Assembly (NCBI GenBank): GCA_016650135.1
Contig: JAENWH010000043.1
Coordinates: 1-9,873 of the forward strand
Length of the DNA: 9,873 nt
Direction of reading: 5' to 3'
Origin: Peptostreptococcaceae bacterium
Lineage (GTDB): Bacteria > Bacillota_A > Clostridia > Peptostreptococcales > Anaerovoracaceae
In this document: in pieces, positions 1 to 6,735 of the stretch
Numbering within the stretch: position 1 is the stretch's first letter
Layout of the letters: every line of letters begins with the position of its first letter
Notes under the pieces: model-generated
Seen by the model: only the letters and a program-made list of their open reading frames with translations
What the model was told of the DNA's origin: nothing
The model's database searches: none
Translations under genes and position numbers: made by a program

Positions 1-255
1 CATGGGAATTTTTGTAAACAATTCCCCGCATTCTGGGCATTTAAGTTTTGGTTTGATATATTCCATTTCTATTTTTGACCCTTCGCAAAGTGTACCTTTT
101 GTTATGACATCGAAATACATTTGAATTGAATCACCTACAAAACCCGAGTATTCTCCTACAACTAAACTTACTTTTGTGACCCTTTTGTTGCCAGCCTCCA
201 GACAATGCTTCTCAGCAATTTTAATAATCTGCTGAGTGATTGGATATTCGTGCAT
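1..255 (-). CDS. hypA: Hydrogenase nickel-incorporation protein HypA, 5' part (cut by window edge)
   Basis: Eighty-five codons are visible, from an ATG at 255 running off the left edge without a stop. HypA is a small cytoplasmic nickel metallochaperone that works with HypB to load Ni into [NiFe]-hydrogenase; related copies serve urease. The protein opens MHE, with the family's Ni-binding His2. It then shows the usual N-terminal alpha/beta pattern, the conserved VVGEYSGF block (residues 32-39), and the first half of the structural zinc site, CPEC, at 73-76. The second CxxC pair would lie beyond the edge, since full-length HypA is about 113-120 residues. The start is supported by an AAGGAAG ribosome binding site at 267-261. 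The gene is divergent from the transporter at 551. A hydrogenase or hyp cluster may continue to the left; that is inference. Identification is firm from the N-terminal half alone. Confidence 0.9.
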   Translation of the reverse strand, partial: MHEYPITQQIIKIAEKHCLEAGNKRVTKVSLVVGEYSGFVGDSIQMYFDVITKGTLCEGSKIEMEYIKPKLKCPECGELFTKIPM

Positions 256-301
256 TTTCACTTCCTTTTTATACATACAAAGTCAATACAACTACCACAC
301 T

Positions 302-330
302 ATTATACGATTTTTTCAAACAATTTACAA
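302..330 (-). promoter_or_regulatory. Probable sigma-A promoter of hypA
   Basis: On the minus strand, TTGTAA (330-325) is followed after exactly 17 bp by a consensus TATAAT (307-302). Transcription would begin near 295, leaving a leader of about 40 nt before the hypA start at 255. The -10 is a perfect match and the -35 matches at 4 of 6 bases. No experimental support is available. Confidence 0.55.
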
Positions 331-409
331 TTAGAAATTTATATGTACGCGTTAATATTTGCCAAAAAGGAAGTATTCAGAAAATTTGCAATAATAAACA
401 ACTTTTCAC

Positions 410-438
410 TTGACAGTTTTAGCCTTTTTCAGTAAACT
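410..438 (+). promoter_or_regulatory. Probable sigma-A promoter of the NSS transporter
   Basis: A perfect TTGACA (410-415) is followed after 17 bp by TAAACT (433-438), a 4 of 6 match to the -10 consensus. The start site would lie near 445, giving an AT-rich leader of about 105 nt. The -10 overlaps a duplicated CTATATATGT decamer (437-456), so the exact -10 could instead be in the TATATA run, though the spacing is then poor. Confidence 0.5.
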
Positions 439-456
439 ATATATGTCTATATATGT
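437..456 (+). repeat. Tandem duplication of CTATATATGT at the transporter start site
   Basis: Two exact copies of the decamer CTATATATGT lie head to tail at 437-446 and 447-456. They start at the putative -10 and cover the predicted transcription start. They could be adjacent binding sites for a regulator or simple slippage in AT-rich DNA; the sequence does not decide. Confidence 0.6.
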
Positions 457-550
457 TAGAAGTATGATTATTTTGTGTAATTTTAGCATAGATTAAGACA
501 AATCCGTATTTATTTATTTTTATTTTTTATATTTAAAAGGAGGTTATTAA

Positions 551-1927
551 ATGGAGCAAAGAGGAGCATGGGCAACTAATATTGGATTCATATTGGCTGC
601 CGCAGGATCTGCAGTAGGTCTTGGAAACATCTGGAAATTCCCAAGACTGGCTTTTGGCAATGGTGGAGGAGCTTTTATTATAATCTATCTGATTATAGTG
701 TTCACCCTTGGTGTAACTGTAATGCTTACGGAATTCGTTGTTGGGCGTAATGCTCAAAAGAACTGCGTTGGCGCCGTTCGAGCGATTGACAAAAGATGGT
801 CATTTATTGGTGGTATGGGGATATTGACTGGATTCATTATTCTTTCCTATTACTCGCACGTTGGTGGATGGGTTCTAAAATACGTCGTTGCCTATTTAAC
901 AGGCGGAACAAGTGTTTATGCGGACCCTGCAAACTTTTTCCTGGTTGATATTCTAGGGATGGGCACTTCGTTCCCAATTCAAGGAGCACTTATTTATCCA
1001 TTCATATTTATTGGCATCACTGCCTTTGTTGTAATCAAAGGTGTTGCAGGTGGTATTGAAAAACTTAATAAGTTTATGATGCCGGCTTTATTCGTTCTTT
1101 TAATTTTACTGTGCATTAGAGGCATAACAATTCCAGATGGAGCTGAAGGCCTGAAATATCTTCTTTACCCTGATTTCAGCAAAGTCACAGGTGGTACAGT
1201 TTTAGCAGCTATGGGTCAGGCGTTCTTCTCGTTATCACTTGGTATGGGCGTTATGGCTACATACGGTTCATATTTAAGCAAACAAGAAAATCTTGTTAAG
1301 AATACCTTTTTAATATGTTCCTTAGATACGTTAGTTGCCTTGCTTGCTGGCTTTGCAATGATTCCTATTGCTTTTGCTGCAGGAATTGATATCGTTAATG
1401 GCGGCAATGCCGGTTTTGCATTCATCTCACTTGCTAGTGCTTTCCAAACCATGCCTTTTGGTACAGTTTTTGGAGCATTATTCTATATTCTTTTGTTATT
1501 TGCCGCATTAACTTCTGCAATTTCCATATTAGAAGGAACTGTTGCCTATGTAACTGAAGAATTAAAGATAGGTCGTACGAAAGCAGCAATCGGGTTATCA
1601 GCCATCATGTTTTCAATTGGTATCCTGTATACTCTTTCTCAGGCAAACATGAATCTTAAGGGTATCTGGTTTGATGCAAGTGGCGTTACCTACCCAGTAT
1701 TAGGCGACATGATGGAATTCATGACGGACAAGTTATTGATGCCTCTTGGCTCATTATTGTTCTGCATTCTTGTTGGATGGGTTTGGGGAATTGACAAGGC
1801 TTCCGACGAAGCTTCTTCCCAAGGTAAATTCTCCTTTAAGTTAAAAGGAGCCTATATGATAATGGTTAAATTCATAGCACCAATTGCTATCCTGTTAATC
1901 ATGCTTAGCGGATTCGGGATTATCTAA
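551..1927 (+). CDS. Sodium-dependent transporter of the NSS/SNF family (amino-acid symporter)
   Basis: This 458-residue integral membrane protein couples Na+ entry to uptake of a small amino acid or related solute. About 11 membrane segments are visible (roughly 7-31, 41-66, 84-114, 141-163, 172-190, 213-241, 250-280, 303-334, 342-362, 394-415, 432-455), as in short bacterial members such as Tyt1 and MhsT. TM1 carries the family signature around GSAVGLGNIWKFP (19-31), then NGGGAF (37-42). By comparison with LeuT, sodium ligands are seen as G19, A21, V22 and N26 in TM1, S227 in TM6 (FFSLSLG), and A318, T321 and S322 in TM8 (AALTS). R4 and W7 match the cytoplasmic gate. TM7 has D259 at the LeuT Asn286 position and Ala at the Glu290 position. 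A strong AAAAGGAGG ribosome binding site (about 536-544) supports the start. It is monocistronic, divergent from hypA and convergent with etfA. The substrate cannot be assigned; amino-acid feeding of the nearby fermentation genes is only a guess from position. Confidence 0.92.
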   Translation: MEQRGAWATNIGFILAAAGSAVGLGNIWKFPRLAFGNGGGAFIIIYLIIVFTLGVTVMLTEFVVGRNAQKNCVGAVRAIDKRWSFIGGMGILTGFIILSYYSHVGGWVLKYVVAYLTGGTSVYADPANFFLVDILGMGTSFPIQGALIYPFIFIGITAFVVIKGVAGGIEKLNKFMMPALFVLLILLCIRGITIPDGAEGLKYLLYPDFSKVTGGTVLAAMGQAFFSLSLGMGVMATYGSYLSKQENLVKNTFLICSLDTLVALLAGFAMIPIAFAAGIDIVNGGNAGFAFISLASAFQTMPFGTVFGALFYILLLFAALTSAISILEGTVAYVTEELKIGRTKAAIGLSAIMFSIGILYTLSQANMNLKGIWFDASGVTYPVLGDMMEFMTDKLLMPLGSLLFCILVGWVWGIDKASDEASSQGKFSFKLKGAYMIMVKFIAPIAILLIMLSGFGII

Positions 1928-1962
1928 TCCAAATCTTTGTATCAAAAAATTTGAAGTTAAGA

Positions 1963-1996
1963 GTTGTATAATAAATGTGGTTGTATAATAAATGTG
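1963..1996 (+). repeat. Perfect 17-bp tandem duplication
   Basis: GTTGTATAATAAATGTG occurs twice without a gap (1963-1979 and 1980-1996), 35 bp after the transporter stop. Each copy contains TATAAT, but no -35 element stands at a proper distance from either, so promoter activity is doubtful. It looks like a recent slippage duplication in the 3' untranslated region. Confidence 0.85.
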
Positions 1997-2131
1997 GTGG
2001 TGTTAGGAGAAATCTTAATTCCATCATTTTTTTGTTGGTTATATCTCGAAGTCTCTGCTGCTGCAATTCCGCTTAAACGATTCTTCTATGTCAATACTGC
2101 TGCACCCAAGCTGTTGCAACAATCTCAGAAC

Positions 2132-2178
2132 ATCAAAAAAAGTTATACACAGAGTCCCTGTGTATAACTTTTTTTGAT
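2132..2178. terminator. Bidirectional rho-independent terminator
   Basis: A perfect 21-bp inverted repeat has arms at 2132-2152 and 2158-2178 and a 5-nt loop. Its outer part is a seven-base A tract paired with a seven-base T tract, so transcripts from either side end with a hairpin followed by U residues. It sits between the convergent transporter gene and the acyl-CoA dehydrogenase-etfBA operon and can serve both. The inner stem is GTTATACACAG with its complement. Confidence 0.9.
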
Positions 2179-2194
2179 AATGAGTGTTTGCAAC

Positions 2195-2216
2195 GGGTTT
2201 GGGCAAGCCCAAGCCC
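2195..2216. other. GC-rich hairpin just after the etfA stop
   Basis: GGGTTTGGGC (2195-2204) can pair with GCCCAAGCCC (2207-2216) with one G-U wobble, forming a stem of about 9 bp in the etfA 3' untranslated region. No T tract follows in the etfA direction. It is therefore more likely an mRNA-stabilising or auxiliary element before the terminator at 2132-2178 than a terminator itself. Confidence 0.55.
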
Positions 2217-2228
2217 AGTATCGGATGC

Positions 2229-3254
2229 TTATAGTTGGCTTGTTTTGTATTTCTTTAAAGCCTCAACCAGTTTAGGTATGATTACCTTAACATCTCCCAC
2301 TATCCCTAAGTCTGATACATCAAATATTGCTGCTGTATCGTTCTTATTGATTGCGATAACACAGTCTGAACCTTCCATGCCTGCAACGTGCTGGATTGCT
2401 CCAGAAATTCCGCATGCCATATAAAGCTCTGGTCTTACTGTCTTGCCGGTTTGTCCAACCTGTCTTTCTCTTTCAATCCATCCAGCATCAACATTTGCTC
2501 TTGAAGATGAAATTTCTCCACCGATCATGTCTGCCACTTCCTGAAGAGTTGTATAGAATTCAGGGGAACCAATTCCACGTCCGCCTGAAACCAGTCGCTT
2601 AGCCTCTGTAATATCAACCTTTTTATGCTTTTCTTTTACAACTTCTCTGATGATAACATTCATGTCAGCTGGCACAAAGTTCACCTTTAATTCTTTAATC
2701 TCACCTGTTCTGCTATGGTCTGCAGGTAATTTTCTCATAACACCAGGTCTTACAGTTGCCATTTGAGGTCTGTAATGCTTACATAGTATTGTCGCCATGA
2801 TGTTGCCGCCGAAAGCCGGTCGAGTCATAAACAACAGTTTCTGCCCTGCGTCCTCAGGTGTTGCCTTCCAAACATCAATATCAAGCTTTGTACAGTCAGC
2901 TGTAAGTCCAGTATGAACTCTCGAAGCCACTCTTGGTGCAAGATCTCTACCTATTGAGGTAGCGCCGAAAAGAATTATTTCAGGATCACATTCCTTGATA
3001 ACCGCCGTGATTGCTTTTGTATAAGGTTCTGTTACATATTCTGCAAGCATTTTATCTTCAATAACTATTACTGAATCTGCGCCTGCTTCAATCAGGCTTT
3101 GGGCTTTATCTTTAATTTGGTCTCCAATAAGGATTCCAACTACTTTTTGTTCTAAATCTGCAGCAAGCTTTGTAGCTTCTCCAATAAGTTCAAAAGCTAC
3201 TTTGGCTATTTCGCCATCTCTTTGCTCTGCAAGTACATAAATATCTTTACTCAT
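2229..3254 (-). CDS. etfA: Electron transfer flavoprotein alpha subunit
   Basis: This 341-residue cytoplasmic flavoprotein subunit pairs with EtfB to pass electrons to or from the acyl-CoA dehydrogenase encoded upstream. In Clostridia such complexes often bifurcate electrons from NADH to crotonyl-CoA and ferredoxin. The N-terminal half (about 1-190) is the alpha/beta EtfA domain I. The C-terminal FAD domain is complete: SGGRGIGSPE (223-232), QVGQTGKTVRPELYMACGIS (265-284) and AINKNDTAAIFDVSDLGIVG (301-320) carry the FAD-binding signatures. There is no N-terminal ferredoxin domain, so the length is standard. AAGGAGG at 3270-3264 supports the ATG at 3254. It is last in the acyl-CoA dehydrogenase-etfB-etfA operon, starting 23 nt after the etfB stop, and is followed by a hairpin and the shared terminator. 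Confidence 0.96.
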   Translation of the reverse strand: MSKDIYVLAEQRDGEIAKVAFELIGEATKLAADLEQKVVGILIGDQIKDKAQSLIEAGADSVIVIEDKMLAEYVTEPYTKAITAVIKECDPEIILFGATSIGRDLAPRVASRVHTGLTADCTKLDIDVWKATPEDAGQKLLFMTRPAFGGNIMATILCKHYRPQMATVRPGVMRKLPADHSRTGEIKELKVNFVPADMNVIIREVVKEKHKKVDITEAKRLVSGGRGIGSPEFYTTLQEVADMIGGEISSSRANVDAGWIERERQVGQTGKTVRPELYMACGISGAIQHVAGMEGSDCVIAINKNDTAAIFDVSDLGIVGDVKVIIPKLVEALKKYKTSQL

Positions 3255-3277
3255 TTAAAGGTTCCTCCTTCTCTCTA

Positions 3278-4072
3278 CTAAATAATGTGTCTTTCTTCAA
3301 GCTTAGCCATAATTATTTCAACAGCTTCATCTGGGCTTAATTCCTTATAAAGTGTTCCTGTCCCCTTCGCCTGCTTTGTAAATGATTTAAATACATTAGT
3401 AGGTGATCCCTTTAATCCGATGTGCTCAAGCACTAGCAAATCTTTTAAATCTTCATAACCTAACGCTTTGACTTCCTTTTCGTAAGCATCAATAATGCCG
3501 CCGGCATGCATGTATCTAGGTTCAGCCAGTTCTGCCAGTGCAGTCAAAAGGCAAGGCATTTTCACTTCAATAATATGATATCTGTCTTCAAATTGCCTCT
3601 TCACGATAATCTTATTGCCATCTTCTATATCATAAATTTCTTCGGCATAGGAAACCTGAGGTATTCCAAGTGTTTCAGCAATCTGAGGTCCTACCTGCGC
3701 GGTATCTCCATCAATTGCCTGACGACCGGTGATAATCAAATCGTATCCAATTTTCTTCAATGCCGCTGATATAATAGATGCCGTTGCCCATGTATCAGAA
3801 CCGCCAAATTCTCTGGCTGATACCAAATAAGCCTCATCGCAACCCATTGCCAGTGCTTCTCTCAATGCTAAATCTGCCTGCGGAGGACCCATACATACTA
3901 CTGTAACCGTTCCGCCGAATTTTTCTTTTAATACCAGTGCCGCTTCAATCCCTGACTTATCGTCATGGTTGATGATACTAGGCACACCGTCTCTAATTAG
4001 TGTATTTGTAACCGGATCCAATTTTACTTCATTAGTATCTGGTACTTGCTTTATACATACAACGATTTTCAT
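3278..4072 (-). CDS. etfB: Electron transfer flavoprotein beta subunit
   Basis: This 264-residue partner of EtfA starts MKIVVCIKQVPDT, the family's canonical N-terminus. The frame is open further to a TTG at 4090, but that codon lies inside the AAAGGAG ribosome binding site (about 4089-4083) serving the ATG at 4072, so the shorter form is chosen. GRQAIDGDTAQVGPQ (116-130) is the nucleotide-binding signature. Its DGDTAQVGP form is that of FixA and clostridial bifurcating EtfB, rather than the DDDCNQTG form of simple mitochondrial ETF. The family lysine/arginine-rich region follows around 157-163, and LAELAEPRY (179-187) matches the conserved C-terminal recognition area. The gene lies 27 nt after the acyl-CoA dehydrogenase stop. 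NADH-dependent bifurcation is inferred from motif and context, not proven. Confidence 0.96.
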   Translation of the reverse strand: MKIVVCIKQVPDTNEVKLDPVTNTLIRDGVPSIINHDDKSGIEAALVLKEKFGGTVTVVCMGPPQADLALREALAMGCDEAYLVSAREFGGSDTWATASIISAALKKIGYDLIITGRQAIDGDTAQVGPQIAETLGIPQVSYAEEIYDIEDGNKIIVKRQFEDRYHIIEVKMPCLLTALAELAEPRYMHAGGIIDAYEKEVKALGYEDLKDLLVLEHIGLKGSPTNVFKSFTKQAKGTGTLYKELSPDEAVEIIMAKLEERHII

Positions 4073-4099
4073 TGTTATTACTCCTTTCAAAGCTTAAAT

Positions 4100-5242
4100 T
4101 TAGAATATTTTCATCGATCCTGCGATTACCATCTTCATGGCCTCTGATGTACCCTCATAGATTTCAGTAATTTTTGCGTCTCTAAGCGCTCTTTCTACAG
4201 GGTATTCTCTACAGTATCCATATCCACCCATTAACTGAACTGCATCTCTGCATACGTCATTTACCATCACTGATGCAAACAACTTAGCCATTGCTGCATT
4301 CTTTCCAAAATTTTCATGATTGTCTTTTGAAACAGCCGCTCTCCAAGTCATTAATCTAGCTGCATCAATGTGCGTCTGAAGCTCAGCAATTTTGAACTGG
4401 GTATTCTGGAAAGAAGAAATTCTTTTTCCAAACTGTTTTCTTTCTTTGACATATTTTATGGCTTCATTAAGTGCACCTTGTGCAATACCAACAGACTGAG
4501 CCGCGATACCAATTCTTCCACCATCAAGTGCTTTCATAGCTATTTTAAAGCCTTCGCCTTCTTTTCCAATTCTTTGGGTTACAGGTATTCTTACATTCTG
4601 ATAACTAACCTCACAGTTAGATGCCGCTCTGATTCCCATTCGTTTAATATTTGGACCAACTACCAGCCCTGGTGTATTTCTGTCAATTACAAAACATGAT
4701 ATTCCCTTAGTACCTACTGACTTGTCAGTCATTGCAAACATGACAAAAGTGTCTGCGAAACCCGAATTCGTTGTAAATATTTTAGTACCATTAATAATGT
4801 AATGGTCTCCGTCAAGTAATGCCTTCGTTTGCTGACCTGCAGCATCTGTTCCTGCATTTGGTTCAGTCAATCCGAAACAGCCTGTCTTTGAACCATCTAC
4901 CATTGGTCTAAGCCACATTTGCTTCTGTTCTTCAGTAGCAAATCCGTCAACACATGAACATGCCAGGGAAGTATGTACTGAAATCGTTATTCCAGAACTT
5001 CCGTCATGCTTTGAAATTTCTTCCATCGCAAGTGCATACCCTAAATAGTCACCGCCTACTCCGCCGTATTCCTTTGAGTAAGGGATCCCCATTAATCCAA
5101 CCTTGTGCATCTTTGCAAGAAGCTCCATGTTGTATACTTCAGTTTCATCCATTTCTTCTGCAAGTGGTTTAACTTCGTTTTCTGCAAATCTACGAAACAT
5201 TTCTTGCTGTAATAAATGTGTTTTGTTTAACTTGAAATCCAT
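4100..5242 (-). CDS. Short-chain acyl-CoA dehydrogenase (butyryl-CoA dehydrogenase/enoyl-CoA reductase type)
   Basis: This 380-residue FAD enzyme of the acyl-CoA dehydrogenase fold has the usual family length. In anaerobes it mainly reduces a 2-enoyl-CoA (crotonyl-CoA or acryloyl-CoA) with electrons from EtfAB. The N-terminal helical domain (about 1-118) is followed by the beta domain with GCFGLTEPNAGTD (121-133, ACAD signature). The C-terminal helical domain has RKQFGKRISSFQ (268-279) and QLMGGYGYCREYPVERALRD (336-355). The catalytic base is Glu363 in ITEIYEGTSE, the position used by butyryl-CoA dehydrogenases. AGGAGG at 5258-5253 supports the start. It is the first gene of the operon with etfB and etfA. 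Compared with remembered clostridial Bcd sequences, the stretch around 87-100 (ISVHTSLACSCVDG) differs, so the substrate could be acryloyl-CoA rather than crotonyl-CoA. The family is certain; the substrate is open. Confidence 0.93.
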   Translation of the reverse strand: MDFKLNKTHLLQQEMFRRFAENEVKPLAEEMDETEVYNMELLAKMHKVGLMGIPYSKEYGGVGGDYLGYALAMEEISKHDGSSGITISVHTSLACSCVDGFATEEQKQMWLRPMVDGSKTGCFGLTEPNAGTDAAGQQTKALLDGDHYIINGTKIFTTNSGFADTFVMFAMTDKSVGTKGISCFVIDRNTPGLVVGPNIKRMGIRAASNCEVSYQNVRIPVTQRIGKEGEGFKIAMKALDGGRIGIAAQSVGIAQGALNEAIKYVKERKQFGKRISSFQNTQFKIAELQTHIDAARLMTWRAAVSKDNHENFGKNAAMAKLFASVMVNDVCRDAVQLMGGYGYCREYPVERALRDAKITEIYEGTSEAMKMVIAGSMKIF

Positions 5243-5291
5243 TTTTGTTTTTCCTCCTGTTTTTTATCTTCTCTAAATTTAATATCCAAGT

Positions 5292-5310
5292 GGTCTTCAC
5301 AAGGAAGACC
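5292..5310. promoter_or_regulatory. Inverted repeat in the acyl-CoA dehydrogenase leader
   Basis: GGTCTTC (5292-5298) and GAAGACC (5304-5310) form a perfect 7-bp inverted repeat with a 5-nt loop. It lies directly downstream of the start site expected from the promoter at 5348-5322. It may be an operator or a 5' hairpin that protects the mRNA. Confidence 0.45.
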
Positions 5311-5321
5311 CATGTTAATAG

Positions 5322-5348
5322 ATTATATGATTCACCTGGTCTAGTCAA
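5322..5348 (-). promoter_or_regulatory. Possible promoter of the acyl-CoA dehydrogenase-etfBA operon
   Basis: On the minus strand TTGACT (5348-5343, 5 of 6) precedes a perfect TATAAT (5327-5322). The spacer is only 15 bp, shorter than ideal. Transcription would start near 5315, about 73 nt before the ATG at 5242. No strong terminator separates this operon from the alcohol dehydrogenase upstream, so read-through is also possible. Confidence 0.45.
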
Positions 5349-5405
5349 TAAAATATTGCTCACAGCAACCTGTTAGTAGCATGTATTATGTATGCAAATT
5401 AGCGT

Positions 5406-6560
5406 TTAATACCAAAGTTTCTTATATAGTTCTTCAATTTCTTCTTCATTTGGAACTCGTCTAGTATTCCCAGGGCTTCCACTAGCCAATGCATCTTCAG
5501 CCATTTTAGGAATCACATTGAAAAAGTCTTCTCTGCTGATCCCAAATTCTGCCGGTGATGGAATGTTCAATGTTCTAAGTAATGCCATTGTTGCCACAAC
5601 AAAAGCATCCGCACCTTCATCCGGAGTCATTCCTTGTCTGAAAACGCCTATTTCTTTTGCGAGATTATTTAATCTTGCGGTTGCGCCTGGTTTAATATAT
5701 GGCAGACATACTTTTAGAAGCATTGCATTTGAAAGGCCATGTGGAACATGAAACATAGCACCAATTGGGCGGCTCATACCATGAACAACCGTAACTGACG
5801 CATTACTGAAAGCTATTCCGGCTTCAAGTGCCGCGATTGCCATTTCTCTTCTTGCCTGAACATTGGATCCATTTGCATATACTTCATATAGATTGTCAAA
5901 AATTCTTTTTACAGCAGAAATCGCGTAAATGTCACTCATAGAAAACGCTTTTAAAGATGTATAAGCCTCTATCGCATGAGTAAGTGCATCAACCCCTGTT
6001 GCTGCCGTAACTGCCGGAGGAACTGTAAGGGTAAATACCGGGTCAACAATTGCCAGATTTGCAATAAGCTTCGAATCATTCAGAAGCATTTTTACATCCG
6101 TATTTGTGTTTGTAATAATTGATATCTTAGTTGCCTCCGAGCCTGTTCCTGCTGTGGTTGGTATTGCAACAAGCGGCGGTAATGCATGTTCTATTAATTT
6201 ACCGACATAATCACAGATACTTCCTCCATTTGATACAACCGTTCCTATTGCTTTCATTGAATCCATTGGGCTTCCGCCGCCAATCCCTATGAGAAATTCG
6301 CATTTTTCCTTTTTGTATATTTTCACGCCGTCATCAACCATTGAATGTGTTGGTTCACAATTTATAGCTGAAAAAATTACATATGAAACTTTAATTTCAT
6401 CCAATGTATCTGTTAATTTTTTTACATTGCCCAGTTTCACCATCATATCATCTGTGACAATTAGTGCTCTGTTTCCATAGCTCTTAAGGTGTTGACCGCT
6501 CATCTGCAGTGCCTTTTCACCAGAAATAATAACTTGTGGTATTGAGAATAAGTTTGCCAT
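5406..6560 (-). CDS. Iron-dependent (group III) alcohol dehydrogenase
   Basis: This 384-residue cytoplasmic enzyme interconverts an alcohol or hydroxy acid and its aldehyde with NAD(P)H. The N-terminal Rossmann-like part has VTDDMM (35-40) and the dinucleotide-binding GGGSPMDSMK (94-103). The C-terminal helical domain carries the four metal ligands, identifiable by comparison with FucO as Asp191 and His195 (VDALTHAIEAY), His260 (VVHGMS) and His274 (HVPHG). Length and both domains are complete. GGAGG at 6571-6567 supports the ATG at 6560. It is upstream of, and on the same strand as, the acyl-CoA dehydrogenase operon (163-bp gap), and divergent from the crotonase gene. Candidate activities include butanol, 4-hydroxybutyrate, 3-hydroxypropionate or 1,3-propanediol dehydrogenase; the sequence alone does not choose. 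Confidence 0.92.
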   Translation of the reverse strand: MANLFSIPQVIISGEKALQMSGQHLKSYGNRALIVTDDMMVKLGNVKKLTDTLDEIKVSYVIFSAINCEPTHSMVDDGVKIYKKEKCEFLIGIGGGSPMDSMKAIGTVVSNGGSICDYVGKLIEHALPPLVAIPTTAGTGSEATKISIITNTNTDVKMLLNDSKLIANLAIVDPVFTLTVPPAVTAATGVDALTHAIEAYTSLKAFSMSDIYAISAVKRIFDNLYEVYANGSNVQARREMAIAALEAGIAFSNASVTVVHGMSRPIGAMFHVPHGLSNAMLLKVCLPYIKPGATARLNNLAKEIGVFRQGMTPDEGADAFVVATMALLRTLNIPSPAEFGISREDFFNVIPKMAEDALASGSPGNTRRVPNEEEIEELYKKLWY

Positions 6561-6604
6561 TATAAACCTCCAGTTAGTAATAATTTTGTTATATTTTTAA
6601 TATC

Positions 6605-6633
6605 ATTATAATATATTAAATTTGCTATTTCAA
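6605..6633 (-). promoter_or_regulatory. Probable promoter of the iron-dependent alcohol dehydrogenase
   Basis: On the minus strand TTGAAA (6633-6628, 5 of 6) is followed after 17 bp by a perfect TATAAT (6610-6605). The start site would be near 6598 with a leader of about 38 nt. An AT-rich 8-bp inverted repeat, TTTAATAT (6596-6603) and ATATTAAA (6613-6620), brackets the -10. Confidence 0.6.
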
Positions 6634-6639
6634 TAGATT

Positions 6640-6657
6640 TTGATAAATATTTAACAT
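6640..6657. promoter_or_regulatory. Second candidate Rex operator (imperfect)
   Basis: TTGATAAATATTTAACAT differs at two positions from the clostridial Rex consensus TTGTTAANNNNTTAACAA. It lies just upstream of the -35 of the alcohol dehydrogenase promoter. In AT-rich DNA such a match can be accidental, but it shares its left half with the perfect palindrome at 6736-6753 in the same divergent region. Confidence 0.4.
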
Positions 6658-6735
6658 AATCTTCATGTATACACAATACATTATACCTAATGCAGCATAT
6701 TCCTACCTAAAATACCAACAAATTACTATTATCGC

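Noticed and set aside
313..330. Rex-like site in the hypA promoter (TTGTAAATTGTTTGAAAA on the minus strand)
   Set aside because: It has three mismatches to the consensus and poor symmetry in very AT-rich DNA.
205..435. 76-codon open frame on the plus strand between hypA and the transporter
   Set aside because: It overlaps the start of hypA on the other strand, has a low-complexity Phe/Asn-rich product, no ribosome binding site, and runs through both divergent promoters.
1964..2167. 67-codon open frame after the transporter
   Set aside because: It begins in the 17-bp tandem duplication and ends inside the terminator hairpin; no ribosome binding site and no recognisable protein features.
2042..2220. 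Minus-strand open frame reading through the terminator to a stop near 2042
   Set aside because: It lacks a plausible start, reads across two hairpins, and no family was recognised; it is most likely chance.
4073..4090. Upstream TTG start giving etfB six extra residues
   Set aside because: The TTG overlaps the ribosome binding site of the ATG at 4072, and the family N-terminus begins at that ATG.
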